From positions 7,527,605-7,591,604 of the forward strand of contig OX442321.1 in assembly GCA_949358305.1 (NCBI GenBank): a stretch of 64,000 nucleotides of DNA, written 5' to 3'. The notes beneath the pieces were generated by a model. The model had not been told where the DNA came from, made no database searches, and was given only the letters and a program-made list of their open reading frames with translations. This document shows positions 10,174-29,429 of the stretch, one piece after another; position 1 is the first letter of the stretch; each line of letters starts with the position of its first letter. Both the position numbers and the translations under genes were made by a program. Source of the stretch: Strigamia acuminata (taxonomy: Eukaryota; Arthropoda; Chilopoda; Geophilomorpha; Linotaeniidae).

Positions 10174-11584
10174 TCATGCAGATTCAAACTCCTCAATCAT
10201 TGTGAAATCGCGGATATCAAAATGTCTTTTTTTCCATTTATAGGCGTCCATCTCATTCCAATTCAAAAACTGCACATCTAAGTTTTCTCTTCGAATGTAA
10301 GTCTGAATTCTGTCATTAAAATCATCAATTGTATTGCACATCAACAAATTCAGTGGGCTTTTCAATTCCAACAACTTTACAATACATTCGAAACTAATTG
10401 AGGCGCAGTTCGAAAATGATATCGATTTCACATTTCGAAGTGCCTTGACTGCGATAAGTAGTGAAAATAAATTGTCAGAGACGACGGCACATTCGTGAAA
10501 TTGTAAATCTTCTAAATTAATGCATTGTGTTAAAAGCATTTCCAATTGTAATTCAGTGATTTCGGTTGCAACTACCCGTAGTTCACGTAGGTTCTTAAAC
10601 GAAACTGTATTGCCGGGTTCGTTTAAAATGGAGCACTCGTTTAATGATAATACCGTACTCCAACCTTGGACAGTAGCGATCCACAAGCCCTAGATCAACG
10701 AATGCAATCTTACGTAGAAGTAAAGTTGTCAATCGTTGTGCCGACTTTAAAGCAATATTAAATTCCAGACCTGAAAATTCAGGATCGCAAATGAATATTT
10801 TGCGCAAATTGGAGAAAACAGTGGTCAGAATGTTGAAATCTTCCGAGGAATATATATCTTCTGTAGATATTTCGTTGATCAAATAACTGGGCAATGTCTC
10901 TTTCGAATTGAATTGTTCTTTTACCAGATCAAATACATCAATCCAGTCATTGTATATAAACTTTCTTAATAATGGCAGTTGGTTTAGAACGAAAAGACAT
11001 ACCTCGGATGTTACTCCAGTATAACCGACATTTAAAAACTCGAGTTGCGGGCACCCATCTGGTAATAAACAGAGACCGCTGTCAGTAATAGAACAGCAAT
11101 GACAGACGTTGAGATGTGTCAAAAGCGGACAATTTTTAGCAATTGCCATTAAAACTTCGTCCGTTAATTTTTTCTGCGCCTTGAAAGATAAACGTTTAAT
11201 TTTTGGTAAATGTTTTACCAGTTCGATTAAGGATTCGGCGGAAAATTCAATCCAATTGTTTCTTTTACAATTCAAGTTCAATTCTACGAGATTTTTACAA
11301 ACTTGGCCGATTCTGACAAATAAAGATTCCATGGGCAGATCTAACGAAGTCAAATCGCCTAATGATCTGGTGCGTGAATTAACAAAAACGTCTGAAGACA
11401 TAATTCGTTTGTCGGGTTTGTCGAATTGCTTGAATTCGTGCAGACGCATACGTTCACGGATTTCATCAATAAATCTCACTGGCAGATTCACTAATTTTAA
11501 TTTATCTTCCATAACATCATAGCGAGTGATTACAAAATCGAAACACAATTCTTCCAGGCTCGACGGTGATTTCTTGTAAGGCAT
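10174..11584 (-). CDS. Leucine-rich-repeat protein (F-box/LRR-like), frame broken once
   Basis: The start ATG is at 11582-11584. The first frame runs 329 codons to 10595 and a second frame continues to 10174 with uninterrupted LRR sequence. The frames meet near 10650-10670, where the first reads CPRLE and the second picks up LSLNECSILNE, so one indel separates them. Joined, about 465 residues would result. Visible LRRs of the cysteine-containing type include LTDEVLMAIAKNCPLLTHLN and ITDSGLCLLPDGCPQLEFLN. The N-terminal block with LVNLPVRFIDEI resembles leader regions of F-box-like LRR proteins, but a definite F-box was not recognised. Such proteins usually recruit substrates to ubiquitin ligases; function here is inference. 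The stop lies only 16 bp from the retrotransposon. Pseudogene, sequencing error and programmed shift cannot be told apart. Confidence 0.75.
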
Positions 11585-11984
11585 GTTGAGAGTTAAAGGA
11601 ACAGTTGGGAATGATAAAATGTACTGACAAAATTCTTTATATACGTGATGCTAGTCGTCCTGTATGCTGAACGTTCCCTGCTCGTATCGTATACAATTCC
11701 ATCATTACGAATTTCGTACTGTATGCTGAACGTTCGCTGGACGTTTTATCTGTCTAAATATGGTATGTAAAAGTTTATTTTTCCGAACTAAAGTCTACTT
11801 TCATTTGTAAAATGACGCAAGTTTATTTACTTCATATTTGTAGCATTGTAAATATTTATTAAAAATAAAAAATAAAATAAACCAAGCAGACGGTTTTTTC
11901 CAACTCAATCGTACAAAATTTAAATACCGAATATTCAACCAGTGAAACCTGTCTATAAAAGATACCGGTACAGTAGGTTCCCCA

Positions 11985-12077
11985 TATCTAAATGCAGGGA
12001 ATGGAATTACCGGTAACCTTCAGCTCACACATCGAATTTGCCATTTATAAGCACGTGTGAAATAATTAAACTTAATT
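11985..12077 (+). pseudogene. Fragment duplicating the 3' end of the P450 gene
   Basis: Matches 491-575, the last coding bases, stop region and 3' flank of the CYP4-like gene: AAATGCAGGrAATGGAATTA, AACCTTCAGyTCACAC and TAATTAAACTTAATT recur in order. It has a short insertion containing ACCGGTA and scattered substitutions. No upstream P450 exon was seen next to it. Confidence 0.75.
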
Positions 12078-12689
12078 AAAACACTATATCACAATGTTTG
12101 CATTAACCAAATAAATTTATGTTAATAAATTCTATTAAATATCTTAAATATTTAATTAACAAATTAGAAATGAATCGTTTTACAAAAATAAATCTGGCTG
12201 ATCAATTAAAGATTTGACCACGAAACGCTTAAACAATAAACAAACACCTAACTAAATCCACAACAAACAATAATCACAAGTAGAAAATTTCAAAAATTTC
12301 AAAAATTGTTAATAGTTCCTTCTTCGCGCCTCTGAGAGTTTGACATTTCTTCCCTGAAAAAGAGCTCCTTGGAAGTGTTTAATCGCATCTTATGCCGTTA
12401 GTTTGTCTCTATACTGAAGAAATCCGTCGCCCTTAGTATTTACGTCTCTTCTAATAGTTACTTTGATAAGATGCAGTCCAATTTCTGGCTTGTGAAAAAA
12501 ATTGCACACTTTGTGATCTCGCACCTTGTCGTTCAGCTCACTTGTCAGTAACATAAGCAGTATCCTCTTGGGGTACAGAATCATAAACGGGCTTCTTGCC
12601 GGGAGATTTGTTGTTTGGACGCAAGTAAGGTGGAGTACGAAAATGGGCGCGAAAGAACGGAAGTAATTATTCATGAACAGAGCTTAAAC

Positions 12690-12800
12690 TAAACTGAAAT
12701 TTTTTCAAGAACTGATTGTTCTCAAGCCTCTGTGTATAAAATACTTAAAAAATTTAAAGAAACTGGGAAAACTGATGTTAACATCAGGAATCTATTCAAA
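12690..12800 (+). pseudogene. Possible Tc1/mariner transposase remnant (HTH region)
   Basis: One plus-strand frame reads IFSRTDCSQASVYKILKKFK and then ETGKTDV. The spacing of SQASVYKILKKFKETG resembles the second helix-turn-helix of Tc1/mariner transposases. No catalytic DDE region follows and stop codons flank the segment. Confidence 0.35.
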
Positions 12801-13265
12801 GTTTCATAAGTTGTGTTTATGAATTGTGGGTAAACTACGGTACTGTTTTCAGTTAAACAATCGAATTAAATCTATACGGGAAGAAAGGGTTAAATTCGAT
12901 TGTGCCGGACGGTAAACGTCTTCCTTCGCTCGGCACAATGATCTCGCAATTACACAGTTGCCATCTGCCTTACTAGCCGTGTAAATATCTACACAATAAA
13001 AAGAGAAGTATCAATGTTTGTACGTCTAAATTGAACGAATGTAATATTTCTTTAGAATTTCTTTCCCAAAATCGTGTTTATTAACAAATTATTAGTTTAT
13101 GTACTGACAATAACAATCATGGCTTCCCTCGACCAAACTCCTGGCAGCCGTTGCTAAAATAACCAGATGAGGAGTAAACATCAGCACGCAGGTTAGATAA
13201 CACGACGTAGCTACAGCAGGAATAAAAGATTTCAAAATAAATCCAGAAAAACCACAAATTTGAGT

Positions 13266-13613
13266 CTAACTTGTTAAATTTTTTGTTATGACTTTTTCTT
13301 CAATGATGGGCCCTTGTGTTACAGTAGTTGATGCAACTGTACCTAAAGAGAAACAAAATCTACTCCGTAATAAATTGAACGGATCAGAATTACTTTTTGT
13401 CTCACTCTGTTGAGTTCCTGCACCAGTACTAAATGCTTTTTCACTTGATGCATCAGTACGAGGTTTCTTTTCAGTTGATGCAACAATATTCGATTTCTTT
13501 TGAGGTAATGCATCAGCATGTGATTTGTGTTGAGTTGATCCAACAACACTAGGTGTGTCTCTACTCGATGTACCAGTCCAGATTGTGTTTTCGGTTGCTG
13601 CACATGAAATCAA
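13266..13613 (-). CDS. Ser/Thr/Lys-rich repeat protein segment, unidentified
   Basis: A 115-codon minus-strand frame. Residues about 26-70 are built of imperfect 10-residue repeats ending in Ala (STQHKSHADA, LPQKKSNIVA, STEKKPRTDA, SSEKAFSTGA). It starts with ISCAATEN, which echoes ISCALSEK in the neighbouring upstream frame at 13717-13923, so the two may be exons of one secreted low-complexity protein, or duplicated exons. A consistent GT-AG junction in frame could not be established. The family is unknown. Confidence 0.35.
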   Translation of the reverse strand: MISCAATENTIWTGTSSRDTPSVVGSTQHKSHADALPQKKSNIVASTEKKPRTDASSEKAFSTGAGTQQSETKSNSDPFNLLRSRFCFSLGTVASTTVTQGPIIEEKVITKNLTS

Positions 13614-13716
13614 AAACTGTTAAAATATGTTTATAAATCTTAAAACGTTTACATCTGCTAATGCTATGACCGTCCACAAACGGAAAATGGCGCTTGTCCC
13701 TGTTTGTAGACGACAA

Positions 13717-13923
13717 TTACCCACAATTCATGAGTGTGTTGTCTTCTTTGCTCGGAGCATCGTGGATGCTATTGTCAATATGTTTGTCACTTGATTTACT
13801 TACAGTCGATAATTCTTCGTGAGATTTTTCAGACAATGCACAAGAAATTGTAAACTGTATTAAAACAACCGTACAAAGGCAATGCCAAAAATATGCTTGA
13901 AAATTGAATAGAATTAATTTCAT
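13717..13923 (-). CDS. Small putative secreted protein or first exon
   Basis: A 68-codon frame with ATG at 13921-13923. The first 30 residues form a hydrophobic signal-peptide-like stretch ending in SCALSEK, followed by a Ser/Asp-rich hydrophilic tail. A GT donor-like site sits at the end of the frame, so this may be exon 1 of a gene continuing into 13266-13613. No homologue recognised. Confidence 0.35.
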   Translation of the reverse strand: MKLILFNFQAYFWHCLCTVVLIQFTISCALSEKSHEELSTVSKSSDKHIDNSIHDAPSKEDNTLMNCG

Positions 13924-14184
13924 GATGGATGCCTTCGTTTTTGTTTGGATAAAAATGAGATTGAATTCTACAACAGGATGTAAATTCTCCCCGATGACAA
14001 ACTATTTTAGTCGAATTTAACACTTTGCGAATGTCTATTATTACATCTTGCGCCTATAACATAGTTGTTTAGATTTATCAATAGATGGCGTGGAATGGAT
14101 CTAGTTCTCGATCCAGGATTGGATCAATGTTGAAATGACGTCATTCGTTATCCTCGTTTTCGTACGGCTTTTGGAAAATTTGAA

Positions 14185-14217
14185 ATGGACGATGGTGTTG
14201 TGGTAGTTAAAAAATGA
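14185..14217 (+). CDS. Upstream ORF overlapping the CEP295-like start codon
   Basis: A 10-codon frame begins at ATG 14185 and stops at TGA 14215-14217. Its stop shares bases with the main start (ATGA, 14214-14217), an arrangement compatible with termination-reinitiation. Whether it lies within the mature 5' UTR is not known. Confidence 0.45.
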   Translation: MDDGVVVVKK

Positions 14218-17136
14218 CAAGTTCCTCCGCGTGCTTAATTAATTCCGGAGAACTGGAAACTTACTTAGAACAAGAAAAAAAAGCTAGAAAGAAAGCGCGG
14301 CTTGTGCAGGTAAGAAAATCATCCGAGTTTGACGTGACAAAATTAAAGAATGGCTGTTTACCGTTTTTGATTGACATTTAGGTTCGCTCGCAGTCGAAGG
14401 AAATCTCGTACAACATTCGCCAAGCGGTCGAGAAGGAACGAGATTACCAACTTCATTTAGAAGGCGTAAAAAGAAAGGTAAGACGCCGTTTGTTTCGTCA
14501 TTTTATAATAAAAATCACTGTAGCTTTTAAATCACCGTAGAAAGAAACCTTGATTGCTACGGAACGACAGTTGGGACATCTTCAATCACAATATTCAACT
14601 TGTTTCGATCACATAGGCGAAGCGCATCAAAGTGTTCAAATTCAGGTATAGTTCAACATGTTTTTAAAAATACAATATTTAAAAGAAAATTATTTGGAAA
14701 ATTAAATTTTTTTAATTTTAATTCATTTTTTTAATTCATTTTTTTAATTTTAGGAACAACTTCAAGATTTACTGGATCAAAAATCAAATATAAACAATAA
14801 AATTGCAGATAATCGTGGGAAAGCTGCTTTGTTCCAGCTGCGACAGTTTCAGGACCAAAAGGGTCAAGAACAGGTCAAGATATCCGAGAAACGAAAGGAA
14901 ATCATGCAAAATGAGAGAATTCGAGCGGCTAAAATCGCCATTGCACCTAAACGACCCGTGGATCCTGTCAAGGAATATGAACACAGAATCCACAAAAGTA
15001 ATTTATATAAAATAAAATAAAAATATATTCACACGAAAATAATAATTAAATTGACAGGTCCGATGAAGAAAGGGGTCGCGAAAATCCCTTTGAATGCGAA
15101 ACCACGTAAACAAAACGAAGACAATAAGGAGAACAGTCCTCAAATCGCTCTTAAATCGGAAAAAAGTCGCCGCAAACGACGTGTTTCGGTCGGATACAAA
15201 AACAAGCAATCCAGCGGTGCAAAATCAAAAGCTAGAACGGTTGAAGAAAGCCAAGAATTACCGCCAGTGATCGTGTCAAGAAACGAAACGTCGTCACAGG
15301 ACGCTCGAAAATTAGCCGACGATTTGAATACCATCACGAGAAATCGTTTCAAAGATGCAATGAGTAAAGTGCAGGCCGAGAAAAACAAGAACGAAGTGCT
15401 GCAAACTCTAGAAAAATTAGAAAAACTCGAAAAATTGAAGGAAGCGAAATGCACGGGCGAAGAAAACGAGTGGAAATCGAGTTACGACCGAGAAGAACAG
15501 CAACTACACATGGAAAAACTCGTTGAGGACATGATGCGAGTCGATATTGTTGATAAATCGCCGTTAAATCACCGCCCGGAAGCGAGAGAAGTGGATTCTG
15601 ATTTGTCTTTGTGGAATGCCGTGAAGAAACCAGAAATGTAAGACCAAAAATTCAAATTTCCCGCTTTTTTCCACCTCAAAAATATTTATTTACTCTTATT
15701 TAGCATCAAGATCGCGTCGCCAGCAATTCGGGTGCACAAATCTCCGGACAAGTCGTCGGTTTCCGCGCACACTTCGCCGGAAATGGTCCCGTCGCCCGTC
15801 GACACGACTCCGGAGAGCTTCAAACGTCAACCCGCGTTAGTGACGTCGCCAGCTTACATGCACAATTCACCCAAGCTCAGTCAGAATAACGTTTCTTGCG
15901 CAACCGTGGTGCCACTGGACATCGTGGTTCCGGCCGGACGCATCGTATGGCAGCCCAGAAACCTGACGGTTCTGACGCACAGAGTCAAAGACCCCAAACT
16001 AAACGTTGTCGTTGACCCTCCGAAACCACCAACGCCGCGACGCTCTATCGTCCACAAAGCGGTCGTCACCCGAGAGTTATTGAAGAATTTCTTCGAAGTT
16101 CGCGGGGTGCAATCGCCCGCGAGAAAAGCTTTCACCAAGAGTTACGTCAACGGTTCCACCACGCCGGAATCGGCCGATTCCGCTCCGGCGAATCGTCGCG
16201 GATTCTTCCCGCCGTTGAGCGACGACGTGCGCGACGAACCCGATTTATCGATCGATAATCCGCGCGCGACGTGGGCCAACGAACTCGTCAACAACCAATT
16301 AGAAACGAGCGTTACGAGCATTCAATCGGACGACTCTCTGGTGAGGGAGATGAAGAAATTCGAAGCGAAAGAAGCGAAGATTTTTGAATGCTCCAAGGAC
16401 GTCGAACGCATCACTGAGCGAAAGAGCCAGCTGCAGGAGGAGTTGGAAAACGTGCGCAGAGCGAGGCAGGAACTCGAAGACCAACATAAGAAGACCGAAG
16501 AAGAGTTGCAGAAAGTGTACGAGATGACCGCGGACCGGGAGGACGAAGATGAACCCGAAGACGACGAATTTCTGGACGAATTTGTGGTCCAGGAGCCGAA
16601 CGTGACGATCAGGAGACGTCGTTGCCCGGTGACGATAAACAGAGGCATGCACGAAGTCCCGCACGAGCTGAGCACGATCACAGAGTACGATACTCCGCAC
16701 AGTTCGTGCGCGCGCCCGGCGAGGTTCACTCTGAGTCCGTCGTTTGCCAGGAAGTTGTCGTACGGGGATATGGTCGGACCGGGCATTTCGGAAGAGCCGC
16801 AAATATCGTTCCTGGAGTCGGAGACGTTCGCGCAGGATCTGTCGCCATTGAGCCTAATGTTACAGAAATATAAACGCACGGAGGACGCGAGTTTTAAAGG
16901 ACCGGACGCTATTTCTCCGTCGAATGCGTCGTTAACCGATTCGTTGATGTCGTTTCAGCGGCACGAACTGAGCGCGTGCAGCGACATCGAAGCAAATTGT
17001 ACGTTATGTCTGAAATGTTTTATTTTTAATTAATTGTTTTTTATTTTTAGTTTCGCCTTTTTCACACAGACTGCCATCGTTCGACTACAACAGCGACTCT
17101 GAAGTCCAACAAATTCTAGACAAATGGGAAAATTAA
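14214..17136 (+). CDS. CEP295/Ana1-like centriolar coiled-coil protein
   Basis: Seven exons with GT-AG introns: 14214-14309, 14382-14477, 14541-14645, 14754-14997, 15058-15637, 15704-16998 and 17051-17136, totalling 833 codons plus stop. The N-terminus (KKARKKARLVQVRSQSKEI, then IRQAVEKE) matches the conserved leader of CEP295/Ana1 and related CCDC15 proteins. The next block (HIGEAHQSVQIQ, an Arg/Lys-rich helix, then RIRAAKIAIAPKRP) follows the same family order. The middle is a Ser/Pro-rich linker with SPxK and TP sites. A long acidic coiled coil lies at about residues 575-650 (ERITERKSQLQEELENVRRA). CEP295/Ana1 is needed for centriole-to-centrosome conversion. At 833 residues it is much shorter than fly Ana1 or human CEP295. 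Assignment to CEP295 rather than CCDC15 is inference. The gene converges on RpL8 with only 165 bp between stop codons. Confidence 0.7.
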
Positions 17137-17301
17137 CATAAATCAAGTATTTTTTTTTTAAATTTTAGTTTATTTTATTTTTTACGAAACTAAAGATAAA
17201 ATTTTGTATTAATTTAGACAAAATATATTTTAACAAAATAAAAACATCAAACTAAAATCGATTTAGAATTCTTTTTTTTATTTCCTCCATCAACATTTAC
17301 A
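17137..17301. terminator. Convergent 3' ends of CEP295-like gene and RpL8
   Basis: A 165-bp AT-rich interval holds AATAAA-type signals on both strands: AATAAAA near 17238 for the plus gene, and its complement around 17170 for RpL8. The 3' UTRs are therefore short or overlapping. Confidence 0.5.
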
Positions 17302-24682
<7,381 letters not shown>

Positions 24683-27600
24683 GCGTTAATGGCGTCAAAT
24701 AAAAGCCAGGTTTAGCGCAGCAGCTCAGAGTGAACACTGTGATGTGATTTAAAAAGGCGGACGACACCTGATTTTTTTTTAAAAATACTGAAATAGTGTT
24801 TGTAGGCGGAATCAGTAATCTCATTCAGGGGCCTAATAAGTAATAAATAAATGAGAAAGAAATTTCCTTCGGAATTTTTTTTTTCATGAGTTTTTTGATG
24901 GATTTATTTTGCTCAGGAAATTTTTTTTTCTTTTTTTTTTTAATTTTAATTTTAATTTAATTTTTTTTTTGTTAAATTATTATTTTTCAATGAGAACAAA
25001 ATTCTTTTGGTGTGGTCCTTGTTTGTAGATTAATTTCATTTAAATGTTATTTGTCATTTCGTATCGTGTGCGCAAACATGTTCGTGTGTGATGAGTGAGT
25101 GGAAAACCATTTGAGGTGAAAAATCATAATGCTTTTAAGTTCCTATTACAAAATAGTATAACGATGGCTTGTTTCCGTTTATTTATTAATTTTTTTTTTA
25201 ATTTTACAAATCATAATACCTTTATTTTTAATTTTTCTTTGTTTTTTCTTACGTGCCCCTACCTACAAATAAGAACAAAAATACTGTTTTTGATGTTTTT
25301 TTTTTGTTCCTATTCAGAATCAAACGAAAAAATCTCATTTGTTAAAGGTATTATCTTGCATTAATTCACTTTTTTTAAAAACTTTGTTTGTATATTAATT
25401 GAAAAACTTAAAAAAAGGAGAAAAGTATAGAAAAACAAGTTTTTTCCTCATGTGGTTAAATTGCCTCATTAAATCAGGTGTTTTTTTTCTATAACAATAA
25501 AGGTACTAATAAAAAGGGCCACTATAATATTTAAAAGTTTCATATCACAGGGTCACAGGGCTGTTGCCTTTAGTATTTACGTGTGGATTTATTATTTTTG
25601 TTTTTTTTTGATTTTTTAATTTGTCATTTAACGAAGTTAAAAATGTTTCAAAATTGTCAGCATATTTTTAAAGAATGAAATCCCTGTTGTGTGGCATATT
25701 ACATATAAAAATGGACATTTTTTTGTAAAGAAACCAATTTTTAAGGAAGTTTTGACAAATTATTATTTTTTTTATTATTATTCTTATCTTGTTGTAGAAT
25801 CGAATTACGAAAAATAGGTTTAAAAAAAATTGGTTTTCTCGAGTTGGTTTTTTTTTGTTTATATTTTCCCAATTTGCCTCATTAAGGGATGAAATTTTTA
25901 CTTCAGTGTCGTGGTTGTAGTTCTCCAGTATTCTATAGTTGTGAAACTTGAATCTAATGTACTGTAAGTTAAAAAAAGAAAAAAAAGGAATTTGCCGTCC
26001 CCTGTCGATCAACAAAAGAATATTTAATACAAAAGTGCAGTGGGTGATTATGTTTTTTTTTGTTTTTTTGTTTTGAAAACTGAAAAATTGTTCAATAAGT
26101 AATATTTTTGGGTGAATCATGAGTTTTTAAGCTGTTTTGAATGGCTGGGAATATATTTTTTGTTTTAAATTTCATTTAATATAATAAAAATTTAAAAATT
26201 TAAAAAAAAAATTAATAAAAATTAAATTTAATAAAAATGAAAAGTTCTTTTTTTGATAATTTTAAAAAAACGTAGTTTTAGGAGTTAAAAAAAATTTTTT
26301 TAATCCTAAAGAAATATATTATATAATAATAATAAAAATAAATTATTTTAAAATATTTTGAATTTGTACCTAAAAAGTATTCCTCCGCTGCCATTTTGAA
26401 GCAACTTGAAAGAACAAAAATAAAATTAACAAAAGATATTAGCTATTTTTTTTAAAAAACAATTTTTTACCACTGCAGTTTCTGGATTTCCATCACATTG
26501 TTGTGGATTTCAATCCCATTTTCTAATGTTTTCATTACTGCGGCCCGGGTGAGGCCTATGCATTTATAATGGGTGAAAAAAAAAATAGTTTACAAAATGG
26601 TATCTATAGAAAGGTTCTATATATTTAATTCTCTACTGCTTAATTGAAAGTAGTGACGTTTGAGATAAGTTATTTTGTCAGGTTTCATTTTTTGTATGCA
26701 GAGACATGAGTTAGTGAAAATGATGAAAAACGTTTTTTAGTCTCCTATTTTTAATTTAATTTGTTGTTTTCTTCTCTTTTTTCAAACGTGGGCAAGCGAA
26801 TTTTTGCCGGATAAATTTTTCTTTTCTTTTCTCGAGAAAGAAAAATAGGAAGAAAAAAAAAGGGCTGGTCCTTTTTTTTGCATTAATAAGTTTTTTAATT
26901 TATAATGAATAATAATAATAAATGCATCCATTCAAAAGCTGGATACATGCCATGCTGCCTGGATGGCCTACCAATCTGGGAAAAAATGTATTTTCTGAAA
27001 AAAAAAAATATTATATAAAAAAAAAATTGATTTATCATAAAATTAATTAATAATTTTGTATACGGTTTTGTTTTATTTATTAATTTTGTGCTACATTTTT
27101 TTTTATGTCTGAGGCCAGTACATGTTTTACAAAATCAACTTAGGTGGTTAAAAAATCAAAATTTTTAAAGGGGTTTTTTTGGTTTATTGATTTGTTTTTG
27201 TGGGGGGGGGGGGGGGTCGGGACGGGTGGGTGGGGGGTTGGATTTTGTGTAGCATTTGAAATGACATTCCATTATTAGGAGAGAAAAAATTTTTTTTCCA
27301 TGACATCTTTATAGTAGAAAAAAAGGGGCCTCGAATGAGGACATGGCCATTTGTTAGTCAGGGATGCTACGAGGTAGTGGGTGGGGAATTACTATCGAGA
27401 TAAAATGGCAGATTGTGTGTGGAAAATTTGGAAATTTTTGATAAGGTTTTAGGTAGATTTAAGAAAATTTAAATAAAAAGAATTGAAAGATTGGGTGGTT
27501 GATGATCTTTTTGTGAATGACAATTTTTATACGAAGTATTTGTACATTTTTAACCTTAAAGGTAGCATCCCTGCGATAGAATACTCTATCCATGTTAATT

Positions 27601-28569
27601 TGTAATGAATTAAGATGGATGATGAGTCGGTAATTTATGTATTTAAAAATAAATAAGTATTTAAAAAAAAGAAAAAAAGAGAGAGGAAAAAAGAATCATT
27701 CATGTATCATCACATTGTGATAAATTGATTTCTACCCAGCAGAAATATTGCCTTATGCCTTTAATAAAGGCTGTTTATATAGCTTATATTTGAACTTTCA
27801 CCATTGTGAGGTGAGAACTTTCCATTTTTCCACACCCATGTTGGGTGGTTAGTCAAAAAGTCACAAAAAAGGACATAGTTAGAAATGCTTTTTATGTACT
27901 GGTTCAACAGATATGATGAACAAGGTTAAACAAATTTTTGAAATTTCAATAGAAATAAATAAATAAATTGTGAGGAATTAACGAGCAACTAACAGTGAAA
28001 CCCAGATTATTTTGGTGGGCCAATCTGTAGTGTGGTTTAGTGGGGAAATAATTTCTACTTAATAAAAGTATCAAAAGTTAAGAATATTTAAAAAAAAAAA
28101 ATCATATTAATAATAATAATGAGATATTTTTTAGTAAATGATAGACTGTATGTCTCTGCATTTGACATAAGACTAAATAAATAAATAAAAGAAACTGGGC
28201 TTTTGATGGAAAAAATTATTTATTTGTATTTATTGCTTATTTTTTTGCAAATAAAACCTGGCATTTTTGTATTTTTAAAACAAAATAGAACCATTAACAA
28301 TTGGAGTAAAAAATAAAATAAAAATATGTATTATTTGTTTTGGATTATTAATTCTGATTATTATTATCAGCTCAAATGTGAAAAAAATGCAAAAAAGAAA
28401 AGATGGAATTTTATTTTTCAATTCTAGGGATGGCAAAAACAATCTTGTCTTAAGATGTTTAGTCTAAATTTTTTTTGTATGTTATGAAAAGTGTAGCAAA
28501 ATTTGAAATAGTTTGTTATTCGATACTAATGTAATGCTTTGCCTATGTCAATAAAGGCTTGTCCGCACA
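24683..28569 (+). other. Long T-rich downstream region of DDX3, probably 3' UTR
   Basis: No supported protein gene lies in this 3.9-kb tract. Poly(A) signals in the sense direction appear near 24842, near 27763 (AATAAAGGCTG) and at about 28551 (AATAAAGGCTTGTCCGC), the last followed by a GT-rich stretch. Composition is T-rich on the sense strand. A G-rich run lies at 27201-27240. The distal part (28470-28690) is copied at 56305-56520. How far the mature transcript extends is inference. Confidence 0.5.
27201..27240 (+). other. G-quadruplex-prone G-tract
   Basis: A run of about 15 consecutive G residues, then GGG, GGG, GGG and GGGGGG separated by one to three bases, satisfies a G4 motif on the DDX3 sense strand. 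Confidence 0.6.
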
Positions 28570-28690
28570 ATTTCTATTCGTGCACATTATTTTATTAATT
28601 AAACATTACATATTTTATTGTATTAAATTTAGTTGTTTTGAGGTTTATTGAGCCTTTAATCTGTAGTTTCTTTTTTTTTGGTTTAATATG
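28470..28690. repeat. DDX3-downstream block, copy 1
   Basis: Shares ordered words with 56305-56520: TTTGTATGTTATGAAAAGTG, GAAATAGTTTGTTATTCGA, TGTCAATAAAGG and CTATTCGTGCA. Both copies are in the same orientation and flank the whole repeat province. Confidence 0.85.
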
Positions 28691-28889
28691 TTAAAATAAA
28701 AATATCAAAAATAGTCATTTTATTCGCGTGATTGCTAAGGAAGTTTTCGCTTCTCCAGGATTCATTAAGCATGCTGAAATAGTTTGAAATAAAGACTAAT
28801 TTTCGGCATGGTTGTAAAAAAATCATCAAAAGTTAAATTCAAATCAACAACTGAAAAAGCGAAAAATCTACACAAAATAGGAAATGTTA

Positions 28890-29274
28890 GCCAGCGCCAT
28901 CTCCTGATGGCCACGCACGTGCGCAGTAGTGTATGTCAAGTAGGAATCCGATTGCATTATGGGAAGAAGAACGACGTTCATTTGGTTCTGACGCGAATGA
29001 GATTGCCTACAACAGCAGCAGCCATTGGTCGGTGAATTTACAATTAATGTTCAGCCGTCCAATGATTTTAACGTGGGAAATTCAATTTGCTTGAGTGTAA
29101 ATTTTCCAAAATTGACTATTTACAGAACGAATTGGAACATTTTTATTTTATTTTTTAACAGAAAGCGGACTTCAATGGAAACAAATCTCGGCGCCCTTAG
29201 CACCAATTTAATCTTCAATCATCCACCACATTCAGATGCGAAATGAATTTTCCTCATGTTGAAAATAAACATTG
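28890..29274 (+). repeat. Promoter-exon module 1
   Basis: A promoter-like part contains ATTGCATTATGGGAAG (28951-28966), CTGACGCG and GCAGCCATTGG (CCAAT complement, about 29019-29029). A T-rich stretch and acceptor TTTAACAG then lead into an exon-like block at 29162-29274 that ends at the donor GTATGT. Modules 2, 3 and 4 have the same order. No open frame of note is conserved between modules. Confidence 0.6.
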
Positions 29275-29429
29275 GTATGTACATTTTCCAAATTTAATAA
29301 TACTTTAGGGAATGATTGAACAAATCAGCGATATTTTTAATTTTTGAGAAAAATAATGTTCAAAAATGGCTGAATTCAAAGAAACTTTATTTGGGATTCT
29401 TAATATTAACATCACCTAAGCTTTGTTGT

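Larger units (their letters stand above)
11585..13265. other. Spacer with degraded elements
   Basis: The word CTGTATGCTGAACGTT occurs twice near 11660 and 11722, just upstream of the LRR gene, and may be promoter-proximal. The P450 tail copy (11985-12077) and a transposase-like remnant (about 12690-12800) are listed separately. A minus-strand open frame at 12390-12674 (94 codons) was examined and shows no recognisable family. The rest is AT-rich with nothing supported. Confidence 0.5.

Noticed and set aside
12390-12674. 94-codon minus-strand frame
   Set aside because: No recognisable domain, no neighbouring exons and surroundings of decayed elements.
28808-29246. Frames of about 75 codons over promoter-exon module 1
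   Set aside because: Not conserved in modules 2-4 and they cross the putative splice sites.
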